Both the position numbers and the translations under genes were made by a program. This document shows positions 23,360 to 53,800 of a DNA stretch of 64,000 nt, in pieces. How positions within the stretch are numbered: position 1 is the first letter of the stretch; each line of letters begins with the position of its first letter. The stretch comes from Antedon bifida (taxonomy: Eukaryota; Echinodermata; Crinoidea; Comatulida; Antedonidae), in contig OY727096.1 of the NCBI GenBank assembly GCA_963402885.1, forward strand, positions 30,609,820-30,673,819, in the 5' to 3' direction. The notes beneath the pieces were generated by a model. The model made no database searches. It was not told the origin of the DNA and saw nothing but the letters and a program-made list of their open reading frames with translations.

Positions 23360-24720
23360 ATCTTTTGTTTCATTTAATATAACTTGGGTATTTCACTAGC
23401 AGCATACCATACTAATTTACACTATAGTATTAGTAGTTAATATTCATTAATTAACATGTCACTGTAAATAGATTAATATATCACATTGCAAGATGTCTTC
23501 AGAATACATTGTATTTTTTCATCCTTTTCTGTATGAGATGATTTCCAATTAAAAAAATCAATTGAGGTGCAAGATTCTTTTGAGCGAATATTACAGTGAG
23601 TTGGATATTAGAAGCATTCATTATTATTGTTAAATAACTTTGGGACCAAAAAAGGTTCCCATTTAATTATTATTAAGGAGAATATAATATGTTCCTTTAA
23701 ATTGGGCCCCCTAAATTGGTGGCGCTGTTCAAAAATATGTTCCAGACACACGTCACATCACAGGGATCATCCATGCAGCAGCAGGCAGGTGGTGCGTATT
23801 AGTGCAGCCTACCCTACCTTTAGGCCTAGCTAGACCTACTGATTTTTCACTTAAGGTTGGGTAAAGTAGAGGCCTAGCACACTACAGGTAATAGTAAGTT
23901 GCTATAGTAGTAGGTCGTGCGGCGCTAGTTCCGTTTCGCACCTGTTTTTATTTCGGTGTGAGTGATGTTGTGTGTTGTAAATGTATTATTGTTGTAGGCC
24001 CTAGGTCTAGGCTAGGCCTAACTAAAGTAAAGTCTAAAGTTGCCTCCTAATCTATCTAGGACTGGCCAAGGGCTATTAGTTGGCCCTAGAAATAGTAGAC
24101 AAGATTGTGTGCTAAGGTAGGTAGGTAGGTTTGGTAGGTAGGTAGAGAGAGGCACTGCCTGGTGGGTGGATGAACAAACAGACTGAGGTCATCCGATCCT
24201 GAGAATGGCCTGGAAATTAGGCAAAAAAAAGAAGACTGTATCGACATGAAATTAAAGTCGTGCAGTTAAGTTGCAAGAAAGAGTGAAACTTTTCAGGGAT
24301 GAAACTCCTGGTGGGGGAGAGAGCTTTCAGTGGATCCAGTTGGCTAGGTAGCTAGTAGTTTTGATGACCATGTGTCAAGAGGGTTAGGTGTGGTTCCCAC
24401 TAGCAACGCCACGTAACGCAATATACGCAACATAAGCAAATGCCCTTCTAATAATTGTGTTTTCCTCCGCCTGCGTGAAATCAAACATGCAATGTTTTCA
24501 GCACTATTGCATCGTCGGTTCCCACTTGTGATTACGCAATACAGCACTTTGCGTCAATACGTCGCTGTGTTACGTTCTAGTGGGAACCACGCTTAATTGA
24601 GCAAATAGTATGGCCACCAAAAAGCTAAATAAATCGCTATTTATAATTTAATTTATTGCCTACAGTACAGGCAAATGACAAATAAAGATCATACTAATAT
24701 TTTTATTTTACATTTTTTCA
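23360..24720. other. Upstream region of the CCDC127-like gene
   Basis: No coding exon seen. A GC-richer patch near 23740-24000 may hold its promoter, since the coding exon begins after an acceptor and so needs an upstream exon. A (GTAG)n microsatellite lies at about 24116-24150. Confidence 0.45.
24386..24594. mobile_element. MITE with GGTTCCCACTAG terminal repeats, copy 1
   Basis: Begins AGGTGTGGTTCCCACTAG and ends with its inverse, CTAGTGGGAACCACGCT; about 209 bp, non-coding. A second copy of the same family lies at 27612-27739. Confidence 0.82.
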
Positions 24721-24737
24721 GACTATACTAACAAGCC

Positions 24738-25468
24738 ATGAAAGATGAAATCAAATTAAATAATCTTAGTCTGCCTCCTAGTGATGAGCCATGGAAGCAG
24801 CGGCTTAGTCGAATTTTTGGTGAGGCGATTCCATTCTTAATACCAGCGACAACTGCATTTTTTTGTAAGTTGGTTTTTTTCTTGTTTTGGAAGCTGGGTG
24901 GGAGGGGGACTAAAGGAGGATGCATATAAATGAGCACAAAATCAAAAGAATGATTGCTTGTATGAAATTATTTGAATTTGTAATTTTTTGTTTTACAGTA
25001 TGGCTTGCGAAAAGAAAAGAAAATTCAAACCGCCAAAGAGAGGAAGAGTTACAACGTGAGCTTACAGCTCTGAAACAACGCGAGAATGAGTTTGAAGCTA
25101 AAAATCCACAGATTTCATTTCAAAAAGCACTTCAGCAACAGGATTCGGAATATAGAAAAATCAACCAAGATTTAGATAAGATAGCCGAGGGACTTAAAGA
25201 CAGGCAGGACATATTTTGCAGCATGTTCAAGAATAAAGTAGACCGGTTAAAGGTCGAGAAACATCTTTTAGATTTTGGATACTCAAGGCCGTATGACAAG
25301 GATTTGACATTGTACAAGGGATTGAAAGAGATCTTTGAAAAAGATACACATTGTGGGAACACTAGGGATGAGAATGGCTGTATGATGTGGACATTAGTTG
25401 ATTTATGGCGAGCAAAGGCAAAGCTGCTTAAATTTGAAAAAGCATCTGCACAAATTCAAAATAAATAG
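24738..25468 (+). CDS. CCDC127: CCDC127-like coiled-coil protein
   Basis: Two coding exons, 24738-24864 and 24999-25468, joined in phase (T|TA) by gtaagt and a ttttacag acceptor, give 198 aa. An N-terminal membrane helix (IPFLIPATTAFFLWLA) is followed by a basic stop-transfer, a long charged coiled coil (about residues 50-115) and a conserved C-terminal part. The motifs LKDRQDIFCSMF, LKVEKHLL, LKEIFEKDTHCG and the MMWTLVDLW helix align with human CCDC127 (ERQNIYCSLF, EIEKSLL, TDIFQHDTYCG, LMWLYLKYW). It is shorter than the human protein (about 260 aa) because of a shorter N-terminus and coiled coil. The human protein is poorly characterised; no function is claimed. The coding exon starts at 24721 after a 3' splice site. 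Confidence 0.85.
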
Positions 25469-25593
25469 TGAACAGTAGACTACATTTGCAAATCATGCTA
25501 ATAGAAAAATAGTGAATTTTGAGAAATGTAGAGTAAACTTTCTAGCATGTGTGATGTGTGTGTAATTGTTTGTATTGTAAATTGAACGCAAAT

Positions 25594-25599
25594 AATAAA
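25594..25599 (+). terminator. Polyadenylation signal of the CCDC127-like gene
   Basis: AATAAA 126 nt after the stop codon, the second of two overlapping A/T-rich hexamers; the next gene is convergent. Confidence 0.6.
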
Positions 25600-27611
25600 T
25601 AAACAATTTAAAAATGAAATACTGTAGTCTTGATAAGAAATTTCTGTATCACACGTTCTGTAGTCATTCTACCTATGTGCTGTCATTAAAGCTGTGTTTT
25701 AGTTTGAAATTCTATAGTCCTCCAGGAAAACCTGGAATGAGGGCTTTATGTGTGGGCCATTGATTTGTTGATATTATTTATGATTTACCAGGGATTTCTC
25801 ATAATTTTAGGTCGATTGTATTTCTGTACACCCTTAATAATTGGACCCCATTCCTGTAATACGTGAGAAGTCTGCATACCAATAGGTGATATAGAATTCA
25901 AAATGTTCCCATTTAAGCCATTCAAAATCAATATTGACATCATGAACAGAAATTCATATCTTCAATTATCAATTTTGGACCCTATTGGAAATAAGTTGAC
26001 TTATTGTTGACTTAATAGGTTATCCAGGTATTCTTTTTTTATTATGTACTTTATATATTTTACTATTTTAATTCAATATCGAATAAAATCAATCAATCAT
26101 CTATATATCATAAAATGTTTTAATAACATATACTTCAAAAATAAACCCAAACCCTTAGTTGACATCGCTACAATAGATATAAATAGAATACAGTAATATC
26201 TTCATTTACACAAAAAATAATTAGATAATTTATATAACGGTTGTAAAACTAATTATAATGTACCAATTTCTAATGTTCATCAAATTATTGGAACCTAAAT
26301 GTTTGGGTATGAAACAAATAATGTGTTTATAAAATTATACCAAACAAGCGTAAAGTTTGAAGGCAATAATTAAAGTGTTATTGATCAAAATAAAACGGTC
26401 ATACATGGTAGTTTCAAAAGTGGTTTATGCAATCAGAGTTTACTGCTTTTATTATGGAATTGAAATCACTTTTTAAGAGTTAGAAATTAGGATACAAGCG
26501 AGTGTTATACAGAATGGAAACAAAACATTAATTTGTTATTAAATGAGGTCACTCAACCATGACATTTAAATCTATTTTTAGGTGTACAGGGATTCCCAGA
26601 TTATAAAATCAAATCATACAAAATTACCTCTTAAACTGATAAAATTTAAATAAACATTTATATTAACATTTTGATTCCATGATCATTTTTATTTTCTATA
26701 TAAAATTTTCTAAATAAATCTTAAATTTTGTGATCGATTCATGGACAGCCAATTCACAATTAGGAATAATCCTTTAAATTCACAATTTTGTACAAAATAT
26801 TTTTCTGTTTACATATAACACTTCTATTTTCAATTTTTTTCCATAATGTTGGCATTTGTTTTTCCTACATCAGTACAAAATTATTTTACTTTGCAAGGTA
26901 AAGCCTTGCATTATATCTGTTTTAAATATACATATTTCATGGATTGCTATTTTTTTTAAATATACAGATATAAAATTATGTGGGGCCTATCTAAAACACC
27001 GCAAATAAACACCAAACTAAAAAAATTTATATCACCCAAACAATGAGTATCTTTAAACACAACAAGAATAAGAAAATTAAATTAAATATTCATTGTATAA
27101 TGGTCGATGGATGAAGAAACTAATATATAACTTTCTAAATTAAAAATATTGCCTACAGCTGTGGTCCACAATCTGGTCTTTACAGACCACTATAATATTA
27201 TATGGATTAGTCGCACTACCTGCCGTTATTGGCCATGGACAACAACAGACAGGTTGCGCTAGGGGTAAGTTACCCCATTTTACAGCTAAATTAACTGATT
27301 TTTGATATACATTTTTGTCAATATTAATATTTATATGATTGTTAGCGCTCCCCCGTTTAGAAAATTGTGGATCTGGTACTGTGCACAGTACCACACAAGT
27401 ACCTCGATAATAAAATGACTGTTAAAATCTACAGAATTACATTTAAACTACAAAGAAATAAATGTATGAAATATGAAAATTAACCTATATATTTTAGTAT
27501 TGCAATCACAATACATTATTAAAACAGATTTCCTTGTAGCAGGGAGAAAACAAAATTAAATGTTCTTTTTATGTTTGTAGTAACCCAAGTTTTTTTATAT
27601 TATTGACAGTA

Positions 27612-27739
27612 AAGCTTGGTTCCCACTAGGACACAACATAAGTGTTTTGACCAATCACAAGCGATGTATCATTCAAACTGCCGCTTGTCATTGGCCAACT
27701 CGCTTGCATTGTTCTTACATCCTAGTGGGAACCAAGCTT
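27612..27739. mobile_element. MITE with GGTTCCCACTAG terminal repeats, copy 2
   Basis: Perfect ends: AGCTTGGTTCCCACTAGGA and its exact inverse TCCTAGTGGGAACCAAGCT. TAA on both sides is a plausible 3-bp target duplication. About 128 bp. The core has its own palindrome, TTGACCAATCACAAGC and GCTTGTCATTGGCCAA. Confidence 0.9.
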
Positions 27740-28627
27740 AAACACTTGGTTTAAACAAAGTAATCATAATCACAACACCATTAAATTGTTTCAATTTAAA
27801 TTTACAATTGGATACAGTACTCCATATAATTCCCTTGCTATCATACAAACACAGCAGTTGCAATAGTATCACATTTGAACATTATTAAACTGTTCAGTAC
27901 CTAAAATACTTATTTAAATTCTTCTACTGCTTCTCTAGTCATATTTCAAAATGATATTTTATTGCACGATGCGATGGTAACAATTATGCAATGCAAAAGA
28001 TCGTACAAATAAAACTTTGATATCGAGGTAGCAATGAGCATTAGGAAGCTATCGCAAAAATGATGGGTTTGTATTCATGTGCAGATACTGTACAAGTGGC
28101 GTAACGGAGGGGGAGAAGGCCCCTGATTTAGTACACCTAAAGGCCTTCCAATGCTGGGTAGTTGCATTGGGGCTGTTTATCTGGGGCCCCGTAAGCTCTG
28201 GTGCCTTGGGTTTAGCCAGTGAGCTGTTACACCACTGTACTTTACTTTCATATGTTAATCAATTATTTCAATATGATTGCTGGCTAAAGTATGAATACTG
28301 TAACACCCTAATACAATCTCAGTTTCTTAATTCAACAACTGCATGACATTTATAGTCATAAACATACTGAAAAGGTTAAACTTAAACATAAGGTTAAACT
28401 TAAACATTAGGTGCACTTTAAACAAAAAATGTGGTGCAGTTTGTCTAGATTAAACATAAAGACAATGCTAAAATGATGATTTTTATGCTACAAAATAATT
28501 TCTCATTACAGAATATGCAGCATTATCATAAATATGCATGGTAATATTATTTTAAAAAGCTATAATTAATAATAAGATTTAATTGTGATTGCTAATTTGT
28601 TGCAACTGATTCCTGTCAACAGTTGAA

Positions 28628-28717
28628 CCCTTATTAGGGGTCACATTTGGGACCCTTAATAGGGGTCACATTTGGGACCCTTAATAAGGGTCACATTTGG
28701 GACCCTTAATAGGGGTG
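28628..28717. repeat. 25-bp tandem repeat, about 3.6 copies
   Basis: The unit is close to CCCTTAATAGGGGTCACATT plus TGGGA, nearly perfect. Each unit contains the short palindrome CCCTTAATAGGG. Confidence 0.92.
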
Positions 28718-29878
28718 TGCCAAAGGAAGGTTACTACTATAATGTATGCAGTACTTATATAAATTTAAACAATAGTTTATGTGCATCATCTGCATAGATG
28801 TAATGTATTGTAAAATGTCTTAATAACAACTTAATAATACAGTATGTATTGATGGTATCTGCTAAGCTTAGTACGTCAATTCATTGCACTAAAGCAGATT
28901 CTGTGACAGCAATAGGGTGTAAGAACATCTGCACATTCTTGCAAACCTTACATAGTCTGGTGAAATCTGACCACTTTTTTAATGGGATACACTTTCTATC
29001 ACGTTAATTTGTACACAGTTGTAAGTCATGGACGACCACATGACCCAATTCCACATTGTCTGCCTCCAATTTTGATACCAAACCTGGCAACGGCTCTGCT
29101 ACATTTTACAATAACTTCTTTAACTACACCAATTACCCTGAGTGGCAGATCCAGGATTAATTAGTGGGGTCCCAGGGCCTAAAAATGAAGTTCCAAAATG
29201 AAATTAATGTTAATTTTTTGCATTGTATTTAAAACAGGTCTGCCTATTTATATGAAATATGTATGAGCAGATGTTTTCTACGTACTATTGCTTTAATCAC
29301 CTATTATGCTGAATAGAACAGTTCAAAAGTCATAGTAGAAATTTGCTTTTAACACTTTAAACAAAGTAATAGACATACTAATAAACAGTAAAGGGAGTTA
29401 TATATACTATAAACAAACAAAGTTTTCATTTTGTAAAACTATTCATTGACCACCTGGTTTCAGTGAACCTTTCTCTCAAATCAGAGCAAATTTTGAATAT
29501 TAATAAAATCAATTATACAATTAAAATGTAGAACTGCCCACTTGATCATGTGGTCAATTTCCTGTTGTGGACAGTACTTTTATCTGGCCCTGTTGACCAC
29601 TTATTTTATATTTATAAAACCTAATTGTTAGACCAGATGATAAAAATGTATAATCTTACAACCCTTAAAAAAAATTACACATAAAATTACATGAATCCTA
29701 AAATTGTGCCATAAACTGAGGATGGGCACACAGGATTGCTAAAAGGATTCGGACACTCAATATATTAATTACACACCACCAATAAAACCCCCAAACTTAT
29801 ATATTACCTCTATAGAACATTTATAACATTATTGTTACTTTCTTCAAAAATACTCACTCACTTTATTGCAATCGCAAC

Positions 29879-30441
29879 TATTACCTCTTTCACACTGCCA
29901 GCGAAAATGCGGAGTTATGTGTATGTTATGTAATACCCTTTTAACATCTGCATAAATTGGTACAATTTGTAACCAGGTTTGATCTCCCGACTTATTACAC
30001 GTTTTCACACATGCATACGCGAACCTTGTGAAATCTCGGGGGGATTTGATTACTATGATTGGTCAGTTAATACCAGGGCAATACATGCGAGCGCAGTAAG
30101 AACTCGGAACATCTCGGAACAAAAACACAGGCCTCTTGTTGGTGTGTTTTTCTCCCGAGGTTTCACAGGAGTCCCCTGTGAATCTTGGGACAAGGGTTGG
30201 ATTGTGGCAAGGGTTGAATTCGAACTCACAATCAGCAGTACAACGTCTAACACACTGCGCCACATGTCCTATTTTATTTTTAGTGTGTGTTATGTGGTTT
30301 AGTTGATTCTTTTTCAAGTTATTTAAAAAAATTGATTGGTATTGCTGCGTAAATAAGAATCTCCATTGGCTTACAAAAGTTTACGCCATATTGCTTTCTG
30401 TACACTAGGTTCCTTTTTAGCTTGGCAGTGTAAAAGGGGTG
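29879..30441. mobile_element. Composite of nested MITE-like elements
   Basis: Outer ends (TTACCTCTTTCACACTGCCA on the left; TGGCAGTGTAAAAGGGGTGTAA on the right, in two parts) are inverted repeats. Inside, from 29931, lies sequence of the element family seen complete at 31341-31661 (TAATACCCTTTTAACATCTG and several internal blocks), lacking its right end. A tRNA-like segment (30200-30272) lies where that end should be. Confidence 0.6.
30200..30272 (-). mobile_element. tRNA-like SINE head fragment
   Basis: Minus strand shows an A box (TGGCGCAGTGTGTTAG) and a B box (GAGTTCGAATTC) at tRNA spacing. The stems do not close well enough for a tRNA gene. It is probably a 5' fragment of a tRNA-derived SINE inside a MITE relic. 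Confidence 0.6.
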
Positions 30442-30575
30442 TAACATTATCCTCCTTGCGATCTATAGAATGTTTTGAATCAGTAATTACTCTCTCTAGC
30501 TAATCAAACTAATATACATATGTACAGATAATAAGTATTGCAAGACTTTCTTTTCATTAGAAACTAATTCGGAAG

Positions 30576-30738
30576 TAATAGACCGTTTTCACACAGAAAG
30601 GTTTTTAAAATGATTCAATGAAGAAAATGCTATCTTCCCCGGTAAAATGTTCGCTACGTACAGTACTTTTAAGACTATGATAAAAAACATTAAAATGGAA
30701 AAACCATAAGATATAATCTGTGTGAAAATGGTGTAATA
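30576..30738. mobile_element. MITE with TTTTCACACAGA terminal repeats
   Basis: Left end TAATAGACCGTTTTCACACA and the inverse of the right end TATTACACCATTTTCACACA match over about 20 bp. Roughly 160 bp, non-coding, just downstream of the Argonaute stop codon and probably within its 3' UTR. Confidence 0.75.
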
Positions 30739-30900
30739 CATATTTACCTCACAGGTAATAAGTACCTGCCTCTGTTCAAAATTCCACTCTCAAACATTGT
30801 CTGTGTGATAGCTTTTCCAAAAAATAAACCATCCCCCTCTGCTATTTATTCAATATCCTAACCTCCTCTGCTACAAACACTTTTCTCTTATTGCGTTGAC

Positions 30901-49373
<18,473 letters not shown>

Positions 49374-49482
49374 CGTTAAAAAAGTATAGTTCTTACAGTG
49401 GTTTTAATCGATGAAATGTATCGGTGGTTCAAAGCCTACCAACAATAAATCAATCTTCGCGATTGAGAAATCGTCCAAGTAC

Positions 49483-49500
49483 GTTGAGCAGCCATTTTTT
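49483..49500 (-). promoter_or_regulatory. YY1-like word at the Argonaute 5' end
   Basis: AAAATGGCTGC (minus strand) lies about 120 nt before the Argonaute ATG (49373), where YY1 sites sit just downstream of many metazoan start sites. The start-site position is inferred. Confidence 0.4.
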
Positions 49501-49839
49501 AGTTTCAGTGAACATAAATACTTTCAACTTGCACATATTATTTAATTATATTTAATTCAAAATTATAATATTGGTTGAAGGTATAAAATAAAAAATAATA
49601 TTAAAGTTTATTTTAATGTTAATTTTAAGTTAGTTACTACTATTTTGTTATTTATTACATATAATAAGTAACAATTGTATATAAATCATGTTGTTTTGAT
49701 TGTGTAATGTAGAGGGCGCCAAACAAAATTCCGCGAAATTCAGACCACCACCGATCGTCGATGATTGTTTTTGAATAATAATATTAATAGAATAGGCCTA
49801 ATTTCACTCTGCTTCCTTGGTTTGTACGATTAAAAATTA

Positions 49840-50360
49840 ATTAATATGATTGAATTAGGCTCTAGGACTCTATAACGTAGCCTAGGTTAGGACTAGGTAG
49901 GTAGGCATATAGTAGGCTACTACTACTAGCCTAGGCTAGGCCTAGGCCTACTACTATATTAGGCCTAGGCTAGGCTATATACGGTATATACAGTAGTTTA
50001 GCCTTAGGCCTAGCCTAGCTAGGCCTCTACTAGTAGGCGGCTAGTTTAGGGTCTAGGCCTTGCAGCCTAGGGGGCATAAGGCCCTGGAAAAATTTTGTTT
50101 TCTGACGTTTCAACAGAGAGATTTTGAGACCGTTTGATTACGATAATTTAAGACATAATGGGTGGGTTCTTCTAGCCTAGGCCTAGTAGGCCTACTACAA
50201 ACAAACACTAACTAAGAGCTTCTGTAAAGACAGTGTGAACAAAATTCTATTTATTACTATTTTATTATTAAGTACTGTAATTAGTAAGCCTCTAGGCCTA
50301 GTTCAAGAAGAAGGAATATTTATTATTATATTAACTAGGCCTACTAGGCTATAGACCACA
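49840..50360. repeat. TAGGCCTA-rich block between Argonaute and the mucin-like gene
   Basis: Dense runs of TAGGCCTA, CTAGGCTAG and similar words, many overlapping and palindromic, concentrated in the interval between the divergent Argonaute and mucin-like genes. Confidence 0.85.
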
Positions 50361-50871
50361 TTTTATTCCTGATTTTATTACAAAAAAAAAATATTTAAAA
50401 ATAAAGACTATCTGATCCTACCCACACAACTTGTAAGTAACACTTCCACAGTACACATGTCACACTCGCAGCGCGTCTCTATCTTTTCCGCTCGACTCTC
50501 TCTCAATTCACAACAACAACATAAAAACGACAACCCTAAAATATTAAATATTAAAATGGAAAGGTAAAAAACCGAGTGGTTCAGTAGGGTTGGCATGTAT
50601 GCTGCTGGAAGTAGGATTCCTCGCGCCGGGTACCTTCCCTCCTGCGACAACACAAAATGACAATGTGGTACGTACCATAACCACGGAACTGTTGCAGGTT
50701 TTTGTATTCATTCATCTCATCGTCATGATTCTCTTGGGATATGTTAAAAATTCTGGGATGTTGTTGGTGCTTCTTATTTTGTATACAAATACATATAAAC
50801 ATTTTGAATCAAGTTTTTATAATAATTATTAATACATTTATTTGCAGTTTGGATACCTTTTTTAATTTTAG

Positions 50872-53800
50872 GTAGCATTTTGGCCTATCGTTGGGTAAAG
50901 GCTGACTGAGTGGTAGAGGCTGACTCCATGTTGTTTGAAAGTTCCAAATGTCGATCACTTAATATTGCAGGTAAGAAAAAACAGGCCACAACACATTATA
51001 ATTTGTATTGTTATTCAGCAAGTTAAACAATTTATATTGCATACTTTCAGTTTTGTACAATAGGAGATTTATCAGTGAACTATAGTTGTCTAGTTCGAAA
51101 CAAAACATTTCATTAAATCGTGTCTGCACGGCTCTTCTAGCATTACCACTTCATGGTTGAACTCCCTATAGCCCACATAAGCCCTTATTGTCCCTAGACA
51201 TTCATAAACTTAAACAGTCTATTGTGTATTCAAGGGAATATTCTCACTATATAAAGTGGATTGCACCTCTTGTTACCTCAAGCCCTACAGGCTACACCTG
51301 GGCTAGGTCTTCGTATTATATTTTTGTTACCGATTCAGCCAAACAGGAATATTTGCCACTGAATACACTAGGTGTGTGGTTCTCCCTGAAGCTAGGCTTG
51401 CATCACAACTGCTTCTTTCAGGCTATAGCTTTTATTAACAATAACACTCTTGTGCTCACTCATGTGCATTGTGTCTACCTATTGCAGCTTTTCCAATGAC
51501 AGCATATGTTTAATAGCATTGTTTATGTGCTAATTACATTGTGTGTATTAACTTTGCGTACAAATAATTGTATGCATGCAGCTGTATTCCAGCTCGCATT
51601 GGATATATACAGTAGGGCCTACTGTACCAATCAGAGAAAGATAGTAAGTATTTCAAATCTAGTGTAGTTTCTGCGGCTTTCTGCAGCATAATGCGGTTAA
51701 ATAGTGTGTGTATTATCAACATTAATTGATTGATTCAACACTATTTTAACCAGAATGACCGCTGTTTGCCTGACCATTTAGCACTCTGAGCTCATTAGTA
51801 ATGATGTTAATGGTCAAAAAACATCCACTGATTAAAATATTTTTGTAGGGTTTATAAACATAGTATTAACAAAAGCTATATTCCTAAATTGTAAACATTT
51901 TTATGTTTTTAAAACTTTATTAAGTGGACGGTTGTTATGCGGTTTGCAAGTAAACTAATATTCATCTATTTTTAGCATATGTAAATAATTTGTCAATAAT
52001 AATAAGTCAATGGATATTAAACAAATCCAAATGTATTTCCTAGAGTTACGCAGTGGTTATTGCTGGCTTTAGATTGATGTGAATGTTTCTTCTGAGTTAT
52101 ACTTGCTGTCAATTCGAGAATTTAATTAGATAGAAAATATAGATTTTGATAATTGCTAATAAAATCTCTGTTGTAGCACAGAGAAATAACTTATTTTTCC
52201 GTTGTAGGACATTGTTTAAAATGTTTAACAAATAATTCAATCATGCACAAACTATTTTAAATTAATTATGATAATAAGAATAAAGAAGTGTGTAAAGAAA
52301 ATTTGTTCGCAAACTCTACAATTTTTGTTTACGTCATCTTTTTTCACGTCTGTAAGATCAATGTCTTCTTAATCCACTTTCTTTATTTGGAAAATAATGC
52401 CATACATTATAGTTATACTTAATCACTGTACAGAGCTTACCGGACAATGTTGATAGCTTTATCATTACTTTGCAATTTCTTATTTTAAAAACAAAATCTA
52501 AGTTCATAAAGATGTAGTTTATTATATGTAAATGTAAATTTTACAATTACACAAAATCTTCAACTTAAGATCACTTTTCTGCAACCTTAATAAACACAGC
52601 TGGTATCAATGTTTGATTCTAATGGAAGACCAAAAAATTATTAATGTCCCGTATCAACGTACCAAAGCGTACAAAAATCGTGTGTAGAGCAAACTGTAGA
52701 AACTCAAATTACTGATCACCTGATTTCATCATACTAACTTTATCACAATATGCCTTTTTAATTTTTATTTTCATTTGACTCATTATTTTCACTTAACTCA
52801 ATATTTTCACATAACTCATTATTTTCACTTAACTCATCATCTTTTGTATATTTAGTTCATGTTTTATGTCATTTTAACTAATTTGCTAACGTTGTTTAAA
52901 TGTTCAGGCCTACTGTACCCCTATTGCTTGCAACTGGCATGATTGTACTTGATGACATGCCGAAGAAATATTATTAATCTACGTCATTAGAATCCGTTAT
53001 TTGGTGTATGCGGAAGTTTCATCATTCAATGAATAATGATATATTCTTCAGTTTACATTTTTATGGGGTAGTTAAACCAGCAAACACACCATTCATATCA
53101 CAGTTCTCAGCCATTATCATTATTCTGTAATAAAGACTCATTTTTATGAGACAATCTGTGCATGGAAGAAATAAGATGATACAACAACAAAATGAGACAT
53201 AAAATCAGGTTCATTCTCTGTGACTGTCGTGTTGTGTTTCTTACACTCAGTATGTGGCTCTTGCCTTATGGCTAATCACATGTTATCGTTTCAATTCGTA
53301 TTAAAATAATCCGTGAACAGAAAGACATACATCACATACTAAACACAACCGAAAAACAAGTCAACGTACGCACACTGTTTTTGTGTTTATGTTAAGCTTT
53401 CTACTTTTTATTCTGTGAAATTTGTTTATTTACTTTCTCTTCTGACAATTGGTGAGTACTTATTTTGTAACAAAATTATTGATTTGTTTTGAAACACATC
53501 TCTATCGTTTCAAATTAATTAGTTAAATTTTCAGTATATTATTATTAATCAGGTGATTTATAGTTTATAGTATTTATTCTGTACCATATATCAGTATAGT
53601 TTTTTGGATGTTTTTTTTTTTTTGATATATTTTTTAAAAATTTTTTTGTTGTTAATAAATAACATTGATCACTGTAGTTGTTAACTTGGTTAAGATGCTT
53701 AGATCATTAGGGTCCTGGGTTCAAATCCGGTCAAAGGTCATCTTTGCTCCTGACAAGTCAACTCCATTCCAGTGATTACATTATATCATGCCAATCTTGG

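Larger units (their letters stand above)
25600..30900 (-). other. Presumed Argonaute 3' UTR and convergent intergenic DNA
   Basis: About 5.3 kb with no exon on either strand, between the convergent CCDC127-like and Argonaute genes. Argonaute mRNAs often have long 3' UTRs, so much of this may be transcribed on the minus strand. No polyadenylation site could be chosen among many TTTATT words. It contains the repeats and MITEs listed separately. Confidence 0.4.

Noticed and set aside
50408-50653. Minus-strand 81-codon frame between Argonaute and the mucin-like gene
   Set aside because: No recognisable domain; the stretch is probably promoter or leader sequence.
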